Source of the DNA: Streptococcus anginosus
GTDB taxonomy: Bacteria; Bacillota; Bacilli; Lactobacillales; Streptococcaceae
Length of the DNA: 64,000 nucleotides
Assembly (NCBI RefSeq): GCF_001697145.1
Contig: NZ_CP012719.1
Span: forward strand, 964,501-1,028,500
Reading direction: 5' to 3'
Positions 37,564 through 46,045 of this stretch are shown here, one piece after another (position 1 is the first letter of the stretch; each line of letters begins with the position of its first letter). Below the pieces are notes generated by a model. It made no database searches. It saw only the letters and a program-made list of their open reading frames with translations, and was not told where the DNA came from. Made by a program: the position numbers and the translations under genes.

Positions 37564-40020
37564 TTATTTAAGATTCGCAGAGAACACTTCTTCATCTGAA
37601 ATAGTATCTGAGATGAAACTTCCGTTGCTGGTTCTTTCAGACAAACCGAGGTCAGCTAGATTCACTTGGTAAGTAGTTCCTTTGTTAGAAATAATTGAGA
37701 GAATCTGCTCCTCTTCTGCCGTTGGATTGTCCGAACTAAAGAGATCTAGTTCCGCAGGCTGCTCTCCAAAAACAGGACCTGCTTGGAAAACACGATGTGG
37801 CTTGGACTTCAGATCGCGCAACACTTGCAAGCCACGATTTGCTCGGCTCGTCACAGGAATATCTGCAACTGCCATTCGCTTGAGTGCTCCGCGCTGGGTC
37901 AAGATATAAAATGAATCAGTATTGACAATAAAAGCTGCTGCTAAGACATCATCTTTTTTGAGATTGATAGCTTTGACACCTGCTGCCTTAGCGCCCACAA
38001 CTGGTACTTCTTCGATATTGAACCGCAAGGCATAGCCGTTCTGGGTCACTAGCATAACATCGTCTAGCTTGATTGGAGAAAGTGTGATAATTTGGTCGTC
38101 TTCATTTTTTAATTTAGCAAATTTAACAGACTTGGACTTATAGGTGCGCCAAGGACTGAATTGTTTTCGCTCTACACGCTTGATTTGCCCTAGTTTTGTT
38201 ACCGCAAAATAAGTGCCTTCGTCAAAATTATCTACTAACTCAGTGTAGATGACTTCTTCGTTGGTCTCAAAATTGGTAATAGTCTGGCTGAGGTGTTCCC
38301 CGATTTCTTTCCAGCGAATGTCTGCCAATTCATGAACTGGTCGATAGATGACATTTCCAAGATTGGTAAAAATCAAAAGGTGCTGAGTGGTTTTCGCCGA
38401 GCTAATAAAAATCAGACGGTCATCATCTCGCTTGCCGACCTCGTCAACCGTTGATGAATTGAAAGAACGTGGACTGGTGCGCTTGAGATAGCCACCACGA
38501 GTGACGCTGACATAGGTTTCTTCTTCCACAATCAGACTAGCCGTGTCAATCTCAATGGCGTTAGCTGTATCTTGCAATTCACTAAGACGAGGATTGCCAA
38601 ATTTCTTTTTGACCTCACGGAGTTCGCGCTTCATGAGGTTATACATAGTTCGCTCATCACCGATAATAGCTGAGAGCATGGCAATTTTTTCGCGTAATTC
38701 CGCCTGCTCTTCCTCCAGAATCACCACATCTGTATTGGTCAAGCGATAAAGTTGGAGAGTAACAATGGCCTCTGCCTGCTCCTCGGTGAAATCATAACTG
38801 ACTTTGAGATTTTCCTTGGCATCAGCTTTATTTTCCGATGCACGAATGAGCGCAATCACTTCATCCAAGATAGAAATCACTCGAATCAAGCCTTCTACGA
38901 TATGCAGGCGCTTCTCTGCTTTTGCCTTGTCAAATCGGCTGCGCGCCAGAATAATCTCTTTTCGGTGGGCAATGTAACTAGTCAGAATCGGCACAATTCC
39001 CACCAAACGAGGCGTGAAGTTGTCGATTGCCACCATGTTGAAATTGTAATTAACTTGCAAATCAGTGTACTTGAAAAGATAGTTGAGAATCAGCTCGGTA
39101 TTGGCATCCTTTTTCAGCTCAATAGCAATACGAAGCCCGTCACGGTCAGACTCATCCCGCACTTCTGCAATACCAGCTACCTTGTTATTGACCCGAACAT
39201 CATCAATTTTCTTGACCAGAACAGCCTTGTTAATCTCATAAGGAATCTCGGTGACAACGATCTGCTCTTTGCCGCCTTTGAGCTTTTCAATCTCCGTCCG
39301 AGAACGCACGACAACGCGACCTTTCCCAGTTTCATAAGCTTTCTTAATCTCATCTCGCCCTTGCACAATGGCTCCCGTTGGAAAGTCAGGGCCCGGCAGA
39401 AACTCCATGAGTTTGTCAACCTTGGCTTTGGGGTGGTCAATCATATACACCACCGCATCAATGACTTCAGCCAGATTGTGAGGCGGAATGTCCGTCGCAT
39501 ACCCAGCAGAAATCCCCGTCGCCCCATTTACCAAAAGATTTGGAAAAGCAGCAGGCAATACGGTTGGTTCTTTCTCCGTATCGTCAAAGTTCCAAGCAAA
39601 AGGTACGGTGTCCTTTTCGATGTCTTGCAGTAAGTAGCCTGCAATCTCAGACAAGCGAGCCTCAGTGTACCGCATAGCGGCTGGTGGATCACCGTCCATA
39701 GAACCATTATTTCCGTGCATTTCCACTAAAATCTCGCGGTTCTTCCAATCCTGAGACATGCGAACCATAGCGTCGTAAATGGAGCTGTCACCATGCGGGT
39801 GAAAATTCCCCATAATGTTTCCGACAGACTTGGCAGACTTACGATAACCCTTGTCAAAAGTGTTGCCGTCTTTATTCATCGAATAAAGAATCCGACGCTG
39901 CACGGGCTTGAGTCCGTCACGAATGTCGGGCAAGGCCCGCTCTTGAATGATGTATTTGGAGTAGCGCCCAAAACGCTCTCCCATGATGTCCTCCAAGGAC
40001 ATATTTTGAATGTTACTCAT
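37564..40020 (-). CDS. parC: DNA topoisomerase IV subunit A
   Basis: 818-aa breakage-reunion subunit that decatenates daughter chromosomes. The catalytic Tyr is in MRYTEARLSE. The quinolone region [17 protein letters not shown] has Ser79 and Asp83, the susceptible form. The N-terminus MSNIQNMSLEDIMGERFGRY is typical. The ATG at 40020 lacks a Shine-Dalgarno (upstream CCCTTTGTATCTT) and follows a strongly structured leader. It is separated from parE by about 3.2 kb of accessory genes. Confidence 0.96.
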   Translation of the reverse strand: MSNIQNMSLEDIMGERFGRYSKYIIQERALPDIRDGLKPVQRRILYSMNKDGNTFDKGYRKSAKSVGNIMGNFHPHGDSSIYDAMVRMSQDWKNREILVEMHGNNGSMDGDPPAAMRYTEARLSEIAGYLLQDIEKDTVPFAWNFDDTEKEPTVLPAAFPNLLVNGATGISAGYATDIPPHNLAEVIDAVVYMIDHPKAKVDKLMEFLPGPDFPTGAIVQGRDEIKKAYETGKGRVVVRSRTEIEKLKGGKEQIVVTEIPYEINKAVLVKKIDDVRVNNKVAGIAEVRDESDRDGLRIAIELKKDANTELILNYLFKYTDLQVNYNFNMVAIDNFTPRLVGIVPILTSYIAHRKEIILARSRFDKAKAEKRLHIVEGLIRVISILDEVIALIRASENKADAKENLKVSYDFTEEQAEAIVTLQLYRLTNTDVVILEEEQAELREKIAMLSAIIGDERTMYNLMKRELREVKKKFGNPRLSELQDTANAIEIDTASLIVEEETYVSVTRGGYLKRTSPRSFNSSTVDEVGKRDDDRLIFISSAKTTQHLLIFTNLGNVIYRPVHELADIRWKEIGEHLSQTITNFETNEEVIYTELVDNFDEGTYFAVTKLGQIKRVERKQFSPWRTYKSKSVKFAKLKNEDDQIITLSPIKLDDVMLVTQNGYALRFNIEEVPVVGAKAAGVKAINLKKDDVLAAAFIVNTDSFYILTQRGALKRMAVADIPVTSRANRGLQVLRDLKSKPHRVFQAGPVFGEQPAELDLFSSDNPTAEEEQILSIISNKGTTYQVNLADLGLSERTSNGSFISDTISDEEVFSANLK

Positions 40021-40035
40021 AAGATACAAAGGGAC

Positions 40036-40112
40036 GTTTCGGCTTGCCGAAAATTTCTGTAGAAAAATAGGAAATCGATGCAGGGTTCGATGAACTCCAA
40101 TCGATTTATCTT
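40036..40112 (-). promoter_or_regulatory. Structured leader of parC
   Basis: Two hairpins lie in the 212-bp gap before parC. A near one has TTTCGGC and GCCGAAA arms (40038-40052). A larger one is centred on AAATCGAT/ATCGATTT (40073-40108), whose stem can extend through A-rich and T-rich flanks. No ribosome-binding site is seen. It may control translation or be the 3' end of the upstream transcript. Confidence 0.45.
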
Positions 40113-40232
40113 TTTTCCTAAGTCTTAGTCCCGTGTTCAGTTGCTATACAACCAAACTATCCTTTCTGTAATTTTCTTTTTTAATGCTTCCTGATGTAAG
40201 AGGCATCTCTTATGAATGAGCAAAGTGGATTA

Positions 40233-41054
40233 TCACTTTCTTAGATTCAGTTTTTCTTTAGTGTACTGAATCATTTTTTCTGCAGTTTCTTTATCATAAG
40301 GAAAACCAGTCTTGAGAGAGAAAGCCTGAGCTTCTCTGTGGAAAAATTGCTGCGTAGACAGTAAAGACTGGATGAGGCTTTCTTTGTTGGAAAAATCAAG
40401 CAAAGTGGCAAATTCTTCTTCCTTCTCCGCGGGCAAATACTGAAACAGATACTTATAGTTCTTGCCGACATCAATCACTCCCTTGTTCGCTGCCACTTGC
40501 CAAGCTAGAAGCTTGAGCAATTCTTTCTGACAGATACCATAGAGATGATCTGCTGCATACACAAATTGTTGTCTCTGAATGCCTTTGACAACGTAGGCTG
40601 AAACCCACCAGAATTCATTGCACGATTTTGCAAAATCATCCGCACTTGCTGGTTTTGTCCAATAGCGTTTGGGAGTGGGGGTATAGGGTTGAAAAAGTCC
40701 CTGTGGGTCGTCCAACACCATAAAGTCTGCTTCGCTATCCACCCATTCTTTGATATGCTCCTTAGGGCAAAGGGTCAAATCTATCCGATTACCATCTTCA
40801 AAGAGCATCAAGTAGAGCCGGCGATGCGCAAGTACATTATGCTGCTCAATAATGCGCTCGCCAAACTGCTCCAACCAAGCAAGGTCAGCTACCAGTCTAT
40901 CCAAATTATCCACAATGTAGACCACATCATAGTCTTGAAACTCGTCCTTGGGAGCATCTGGATTTGTCCGCGAGCCGGACATGGCAACAGCATCGACTTT
41001 TAGCACTTTTGCGGTTTGTAAAATCAAATCCAACATTTCACTTTCAGTTCTCAT
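40233..41054 (-). CDS. Aminoglycoside 6-adenylyltransferase-like protein
   Basis: 273-aa member of the AadE/AadK family (streptomycin 6-adenylyltransferases). The nucleotidyltransferase site is AVAMSGSRTNPDAP followed by FQDYDVVYIV (Gly-Ser ... Asp-x-Asp-like), with a second acidic strand NRIDLTLCPKEH. The C-terminal helical domain (DHLYGICQKELLKLLAWQVA) matches the family. Chromosomal members often give little or no resistance. It sits in the parE-parC gap, 19 bp after the DUF6261-like gene. Confidence 0.85.
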   Translation of the reverse strand: MRTESEMLDLILQTAKVLKVDAVAMSGSRTNPDAPKDEFQDYDVVYIVDNLDRLVADLAWLEQFGERIIEQHNVLAHRRLYLMLFEDGNRIDLTLCPKEHIKEWVDSEADFMVLDDPQGLFQPYTPTPKRYWTKPASADDFAKSCNEFWWVSAYVVKGIQRQQFVYAADHLYGICQKELLKLLAWQVAANKGVIDVGKNYKYLFQYLPAEKEEEFATLLDFSNKESLIQSLLSTQQFFHREAQAFSLKTGFPYDKETAEKMIQYTKEKLNLRK

Positions 41055-41073
41055 GGAAGTACCTACCTTTTTG

Positions 41074-41808
41074 CTAGATCTCTTCTTTCACTTTCTTAAC
41101 CGCTTTGCGTTTTTTGTAGCGGCTGCGAATGGTATTGAGGTGATCGCGAAGATCTGCATAGTGGCTTCTTTCTGGGTAGGCATAGGTCATAATAGCAGTG
41201 AAATCCAGCAGGAAATCGTAGATTTCTTGTAGTTGAATGCGGAGTTGCTTGCTTTGGCTAGGCACTTTGCCTTTCAACTCGTTCAAGCGCTCCTTATAGG
41301 CTTCCTCAAACCGCTTTTGCGCAGTCATCAAGCTTTCCACATGAGCTTCCAAGTGCAGTTTTGCCAGCGCCGTTTGATAAGTCGATTTCTTCAGCTCTTG
41401 GAGCAGGTGGTTGATGCCCTCTGTCTCTTTTTCATAGTTGGCAGCCGCAATCCCTGCGTAATTTTTCAGCAAGCCTGCCAAGGTGTCGTAGGCTTCTTTG
41501 GTCGCCGTCTCCTTGACCCGTGAAAATGCCCGCACCAAAGCAGTCAGCGTCCCCAAAGCATCGTCTCGCTCGTGGTCGGCTTGGTCTAAACTAGTCACCA
41601 AGCGACTAGCTTTCATCTGATGAAGCCCCTCCTGAAACTTAGCCAAATGCTGGCTCATCTCTTCCAGCTTACTCGTATAAATACTTTCAACCTTGTGCGC
41701 CTTGTTAAAAGCAGCAATCGCCTCTTTCGACTCGGTCATAAGCTGGGAAAATTCACTTTTATCCAGAGTTTTCGTGTCCAATGTAGTGATTCCGTATGTC
41801 AATTTCAT
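41074..41808 (-). CDS. DUF6261-like coiled protein
   Basis: 244 aa, almost wholly helical and rich in Lys, Glu, Ala and Leu, with coiled-coil-like stretches (about 25-70 and 120-180). It begins MKLTYGITTLDTKTLDKSEF and ends in a basic tail (RSRYKKRKAVKKVK). No signal peptide or membrane helix. I match it to the DUF6261 type from its general pattern only; function unknown. AGGAG lies 7 nt upstream. The 5' region contains the 41-bp repeat array. Confidence 0.6.
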   Translation of the reverse strand: MKLTYGITTLDTKTLDKSEFSQLMTESKEAIAAFNKAHKVESIYTSKLEEMSQHLAKFQEGLHQMKASRLVTSLDQADHERDDALGTLTALVRAFSRVKETATKEAYDTLAGLLKNYAGIAAANYEKETEGINHLLQELKKSTYQTALAKLHLEAHVESLMTAQKRFEEAYKERLNELKGKVPSQSKQLRIQLQEIYDFLLDFTAIMTYAYPERSHYADLRDHLNTIRSRYKKRKAVKKVKEEI

Positions 41809-41859
41809 TATTTTCTCCTAATTCTTTTAAATTCTAATCTATTTCATGTCATTTTTACA

Positions 41860-42043
41860 TTATTCAGTTTCGGAAAAGGCTTTTTACTCAAAAACCGTTC
41901 GTCCGAAATTGGAACGTTCGTCTTTTGTTCTAAAAACTATTGTCCGAAAAAAGAACAATCGGTATTTACTAAAAAGTCGCTTGTCCGAAAGTTGAACGAC
42001 TTTACTTTTGCTCTAGCGAGCTTGTCCGAAACTTGGACAGTGA
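41860..42043 (-). repeat. 41-bp-period array of hairpins with conserved core
   Basis: GTCCGAAA occurs at 41901, 41942, 41983 and 42024: four copies exactly 41 bp apart, with a decayed earlier unit from 41860. Each core sits in a hairpin whose stem differs: CGTTC/GAACG, ATTGT/ACAAT, AAAGTCG/CGACTTT, TGTCC/GGACA. The bases between units share a T-rich then A-rich pattern. It lies between the membrane-protein gene and the DUF6261-like gene, in the leader of the latter. Confidence 0.85.
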
Positions 42044-42102
42044 GAGTTTATTATTATACTTGAGAACATCATCTCAGATATAGATAATCTTTTTAATTCA
42101 AA

Positions 42103-43212
42103 CTAGATTTTTACATTCGCAAAAGTCCTAGCTGCGTAATATTTATCATAAATCAAATCGCTCTTTAAAGATTTGATTAGATCTTTGTTATAATCAACAT
42201 CTTGATTTAATTCAATTTTTTGATCTTGTAAAAATATATAAAAGTCTCCATAAAATCCTCCCTTTTCTTGTTTATACACAGGAATTCGAATATCTAAAGA
42301 GTATTTTTCTTTACCTTTTATTATTTTTTCGCCACTTTTGATAGCAACATCATATTTCAAACTACAACTTCTATCAACCAAAATGTAAAAATTAACATCA
42401 TTAGCTCCCGCAGTTAATTTTTGAGAGCAAGTAACGGATTTTTGAATAGTATCTTCAATTAGATTAATTAATGGAACTTCACCTATACTAGAACCAGCAG
42501 AGCCTCGTGCCACAATACGGAATCTCTTTTCTCTGCTATCATAAGCTACTGCTAACATCAGATTAGGAATTTCTTTTCCCTTGTTATTGAATACTGATAC
42601 TTTAAGAAGATATAATTTGCTATTCTGTTCAAATTCAGAAACGAATTCATCAAATGAACATATAATTAAGCTCCTAATATCTCCTGGTTTTAAAATTAGA
42701 GATTCTTGTAGAACTTTCTCTGTTTCATAAACTTCCTTAAAAGTGTCTTTCTCACACCTAATAAACTTAACAGTGCATTGCTCTACAAACGACTCTTTGG
42801 TTCCATTATTATATGCTAGAAGCACAAATTTTTGATTTCTATCATAAAAACCACCATCATATTGAATATCAGGAAAATCATTATTTTCCTTCTTTATATT
42901 ATATAATTCAATTTCTGTTACTGATTGAGTAACACTTCTTTTATTTTCTACAGCTAGAGTGTTTAATAAGAAATTTGAATATATTGGTGATTCAGAAGTT
43001 GCTTGTTCGGGAACTCCACTTCTGTTATTTATGTTTGAAATACTATTTCCAACTATCTCTATCTTTTTCTCATTATCAAATCTGTTTTTAGAACGATGTA
43101 CTATAATTGGCCCCACAATCACAGTTACTATCAGACTTAAGATTAGCCACCACCACTGTTGGGATAGCTGAAAACCACTTTGCTGAACATTTTGTTGTAC
43201 TGCTATAAACAT
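42103..43212 (-). CDS. Unknown single-pass membrane protein
   Basis: About 369 aa, no family recognised. One transmembrane helix (about residues 21-37, WWWLILSLIVTVIVGPIIV) follows a Gln-rich N-terminus. After it comes a basic stop (HRSKNRF), an Asn/Ser-rich linker and a large beta-rich domain from about residue 90. The positive charges after the helix suggest the large domain is cytoplasmic. The start at 43212 is 13 nt from AGGAG, 16 bp after parE. It is visibly more AT-rich than parE and the following genes, so recent acquisition is likely. Confidence 0.6.
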   Translation of the reverse strand: MFIAVQQNVQQSGFQLSQQWWWLILSLIVTVIVGPIIVHRSKNRFDNEKKIEIVGNSISNINNRSGVPEQATSESPIYSNFLLNTLAVENKRSVTQSVTEIELYNIKKENNDFPDIQYDGGFYDRNQKFVLLAYNNGTKESFVEQCTVKFIRCEKDTFKEVYETEKVLQESLILKPGDIRSLIICSFDEFVSEFEQNSKLYLLKVSVFNNKGKEIPNLMLAVAYDSREKRFRIVARGSAGSSIGEVPLINLIEDTIQKSVTCSQKLTAGANDVNFYILVDRSCSLKYDVAIKSGEKIIKGKEKYSLDIRIPVYKQEKGGFYGDFYIFLQDQKIELNQDVDYNKDLIKSLKSDLIYDKYYAARTFANVKI

Positions 43213-43228
43213 ACTTTTTCTATATCTC

Positions 43229-45178
43229 CTAAAAAATAACTTCTCCACTCTCCTCCAGCGTAAACTTGACGTTGTCTTCAATCCATTTGCGGCGTGGTGG
43301 GACTTTGTCGCCCATGAGGACATTGACGCGGCGCTCGGCACGAGCCAAGTCGTCAATGGTAACGCGAATGAGGGTGCGGTTTTCAGGGTTCATGGTGGTT
43401 TCCCAGAGCTGGTCGGCGTTCATTTCTCCAAGCCCTTTGTAACGCTGCAGCATGGCACCTTTGCCAAATTTCTTGCGCAGGTCTTCTAGCTCACCGTCCG
43501 TCCAAGCATACTCGACAACCTCGTTCTTGCCTTTGCCTTTGGACATTTTATAAAGCGGAGGCAGGGCGATATAGACATGCCCCGCTTCTACGAGTGGGCG
43601 CATGTAGCGGTAAAAGAAGGTCAGCAAGAGCGTCTGGATATGGGCACCGTCCGTATCGGCATCGGTCATGATGATAATCTTGTCGTAGTTGGCATCTTCG
43701 AGGGAGAAGTCCGATCCGACACCTGCACCAATGGTGTAAATCATGGTGTTGATTTCTTCGTTTTTGAGAATGTCTGCCATTTTAGCCTTGGCGGTATTGA
43801 TGACCTTACCGCGCAGGGGCAGAATCGCCTGAAACTTGCGGTCGCGTCCTTGCTTGGCAGAGCCACCCGCTGAATCGCCTTCGACCAGATAGAGTTCGTT
43901 TTTAGCTGGATTTTTGGATTGAGCTGGCGTTAGCTTTCCAGATAAAAGCCCCTTGTCTTTCTTGTTTTTCTTGCCACTTCGGCTTTCATCTCTCGCCTTG
44001 CGGGCTGCCTCGCGCGCATCTCTCGCCTTAATCGCCTTACGAATGAGATTAGACGCCAATTCCCCATTTTCCAAGAGGAAGAAAGTCAACTTGTCTGACA
44101 CAATCGAATCCACCGCAGGACGAGCAAGCGGACTGCCTAGCTTGTCCTTGGTCTGCCCTTCAAACTGCAAATGCTCTTCTGGCACTAAGATAGAAAGAAC
44201 AGCCGCCAAACCCTCACGGTAGTCAGAGCCTTCCAGATTTTTATCCTTTTCTTTCAGCAAACCAGTCTTTCTTGCATAGTCATTCATGACCTTGGTAATA
44301 GCTGATTTAAGCCCCGTCTCGTGCGTTCCGCCGTCCTTGGTGCGGACGTTATTGACAAAAGAAAGGATATTGTCTGAATAACCGTCGTTGTACTGGAGAG
44401 CCACTTCCACTTGAAAACCGCCCTCTTCTCCTTCAAAATAAAGAACTGGTGTCAATGTTTCCTTATCTTCATTCAGATAGCTAACAAAATCTTGCACCCC
44501 ATTTTCATAATGAAAATCAACAGACTCGCCCGTTCGCTCATCTGTCAGAGAAAGGTGAACATTTTTCAAGAGAAAGGCTGATTCATTGAGCCGCTCCGAA
44601 ATAGTATTATATTTGAAATCTGTCGTTGAAAAAATCGTGTCGTCAGGCATAAAGGTCACTTTCGTACCAGATTTGGACTTAGCTGCTGTCCCAATTTTCT
44701 TCAAAGTTGTTGCTGGCTTTCCACCATTTTCAAAACGTTGTTTATAAATTGTACCGTCACGTGTGATTTCAACTTCCAGCCAGCTAGACAGTGCATTGAC
44801 AACTGAAGAGCCAACCCCGTGTAAGCCTCCCGATGTCTTGTAACCGCCCTGACCGAATTTTCCGCCTGCATGCAGTACCGTAAAAATAACCTCAACAGTT
44901 GGGATTCCCATAGCGTGCATACCGACTGGCATTCCCCGACCGTGGTCTGCTACTGTCAAACTCCCGTCTTTGTGAATGGTCACGTCAATCTTGTCGCCAA
45001 AGCCAGACAGAGCCTCATCGACTGCATTGTCAACAATTTCCCAGACCAAATGGTGAAGCCCAGTTGCATCTGTTGATCCGATATACATACCAGGACGCTT
45101 CCGAACCGCGTCCAACCCTTCTAATACTTGAATGGCATCATCATTGTAATTGTTAATATTGATTTCCTTTTTTGCCAC
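43229..45178 (-). CDS. parE: DNA topoisomerase IV subunit B
   Basis: 649-aa ATPase subunit of topoisomerase IV. GHKL ATP site: EIVDNAVDEA, DHGRGMPVG and the GGLHGVGSSVVNALS lid. Toprim domain: LVEGDSAGGSAKQGRD, ILPLRGKVINT and TDADTDGAHI. GTG start with AGGAGG 6 nt upstream. Divergent from plsY, the conserved streptococcal layout; but parC does not follow directly. Confidence 0.96.
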   Translation of the reverse strand: MAKKEININNYNDDAIQVLEGLDAVRKRPGMYIGSTDATGLHHLVWEIVDNAVDEALSGFGDKIDVTIHKDGSLTVADHGRGMPVGMHAMGIPTVEVIFTVLHAGGKFGQGGYKTSGGLHGVGSSVVNALSSWLEVEITRDGTIYKQRFENGGKPATTLKKIGTAAKSKSGTKVTFMPDDTIFSTTDFKYNTISERLNESAFLLKNVHLSLTDERTGESVDFHYENGVQDFVSYLNEDKETLTPVLYFEGEEGGFQVEVALQYNDGYSDNILSFVNNVRTKDGGTHETGLKSAITKVMNDYARKTGLLKEKDKNLEGSDYREGLAAVLSILVPEEHLQFEGQTKDKLGSPLARPAVDSIVSDKLTFFLLENGELASNLIRKAIKARDAREAARKARDESRSGKKNKKDKGLLSGKLTPAQSKNPAKNELYLVEGDSAGGSAKQGRDRKFQAILPLRGKVINTAKAKMADILKNEEINTMIYTIGAGVGSDFSLEDANYDKIIIMTDADTDGAHIQTLLLTFFYRYMRPLVEAGHVYIALPPLYKMSKGKGKNEVVEYAWTDGELEDLRKKFGKGAMLQRYKGLGEMNADQLWETTMNPENRTLIRVTIDDLARAERRVNVLMGDKVPPRRKWIEDNVKFTLEESGEVIF

Positions 45179-45345
45179 AAGGAGCCTCCTGAATCATTCA
45201 TCCTTTCTATCTTACAAGTTTTTAGTAAATTTTGCAAAGATTTTAAGAAAATAGTGTATTCTTTCTGCTTCTCACCACCATTTTTTCAGCCTAGACAAAT
45301 TTTGTAAAATATTTCTGGTCGTTCAACTATCAAAATCAAAATTCA

Positions 45346-45360
45346 TGGTATAATAAAAAC
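45346..45360 (+). promoter_or_regulatory. Extended -10 promoter predicting a leaderless plsY mRNA
   Basis: TG-G-TATAAT with the hexamer at 45349-45354, exactly 6 nt before the plsY ATG (45361). There is no Shine-Dalgarno, so transcription should start at or next to the A of ATG. Confidence 0.7.
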
Positions 45361-46008
45361 ATGATAAAGATAGTTTTTACATTGATAGTAGCTTATTTGA
45401 TTGGTTCAATCCCTGCCGGGCTTTGGATTGGACAAGCATTTTACAAGAAAAATCTCCGCGAATACGGTAGCGGAAATACAGGGACGACCAATACCTTTCG
45501 TGTCCTTGGGAAAAAAGCAGGCATCATCACCTTTATTTTCGACTTTTTTAAAGGAACGTTTGCGACACTATTGCCATTTTTTCTTCATATCAACGGTATT
45601 TCTCCTCTTGTTTTTGGACTTTTAGCCGTGCTTGGGCATACCTTCCCCATTTTCGCAGAATTTAAGGGCGGTAAAGCCGTGGCAACCAGTGCAGGTGTCA
45701 TTCTGGGCTTTTCACCGACTTTCTTCACTTATTTAGCTGTCATCTTTTTCAGCTGCTTGTATTTGACTAGTATGATTTCTTTTTCAAGTGTGACAGCTGC
45801 TGCCTCTGCTATTCTGGGAGTCTTAATTTTCCCGTTATTTAGTTTTCTTTTGCCACGTTACGATGTGCTTTTTACCGTGATTGTGCTGGCATTAGCGCTC
45901 ATCATTATCGTTCGACACAAAGATAATATTCAGCGGATTCGGACGAAGCAAGAAAATCTCATTCCCTTCGGATTGAATATCACAAAACAACAACCTAAAC
46001 AGAAATAA
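45361..46008 (+). CDS. plsY: Glycerol-3-phosphate acyltransferase PlsY
   Basis: 215-aa integral membrane enzyme that moves an acyl chain from acyl-phosphate to glycerol-3-phosphate, the first step of phospholipid synthesis. Five or more hydrophobic helices. Conserved motifs: [35 protein letters not shown], and [21 protein letters not shown]. It starts without a ribosome-binding site and is probably leaderless. Convergent with the 5'-nucleotidase gene. Confidence 0.95.
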   Translation: MIKIVFTLIVAYLIGSIPAGLWIGQAFYKKNLREYGSGNTGTTNTFRVLGKKAGIITFIFDFFKGTFATLLPFFLHINGISPLVFGLLAVLGHTFPIFAEFKGGKAVATSAGVILGFSPTFFTYLAVIFFSCLYLTSMISFSSVTAAASAILGVLIFPLFSFLLPRYDVLFTVIVLALALIIIVRHKDNIQRIRTKQENLIPFGLNITKQQPKQK

Positions 46009-46010
46009 AA

Positions 46011-46037
46011 GAAGCTAGGATAAAAAATCTTAGCTTC
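46011..46037. terminator. Bidirectional terminator between plsY and the 5'-nucleotidase gene
   Basis: GAAGCTAGGAT pairs with ATCTTAGCTTC (one mismatch) around a short A loop, with T-rich tails on both strands. Confidence 0.8.
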
Positions 46038-46045
46038 CTTTTATT

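Noticed and set aside
38752..39633. A 293-codon open frame antisense to parC
   Set aside because: It mirrors parC codons, lacks a ribosome site and has no recognisable domain; parC itself is unambiguous.
41860..42043. CRISPR array
   Set aside because: The period is fixed at 41 bp, the repeats share only about 8-12 bases, the intervening bases are similar between units, and no cas genes are present.
41620..42063. Plus-strand open frame across the hairpin array
   Set aside because: It is antisense to the DUF6261-like gene for half its length, and the composition is that of the repeats.
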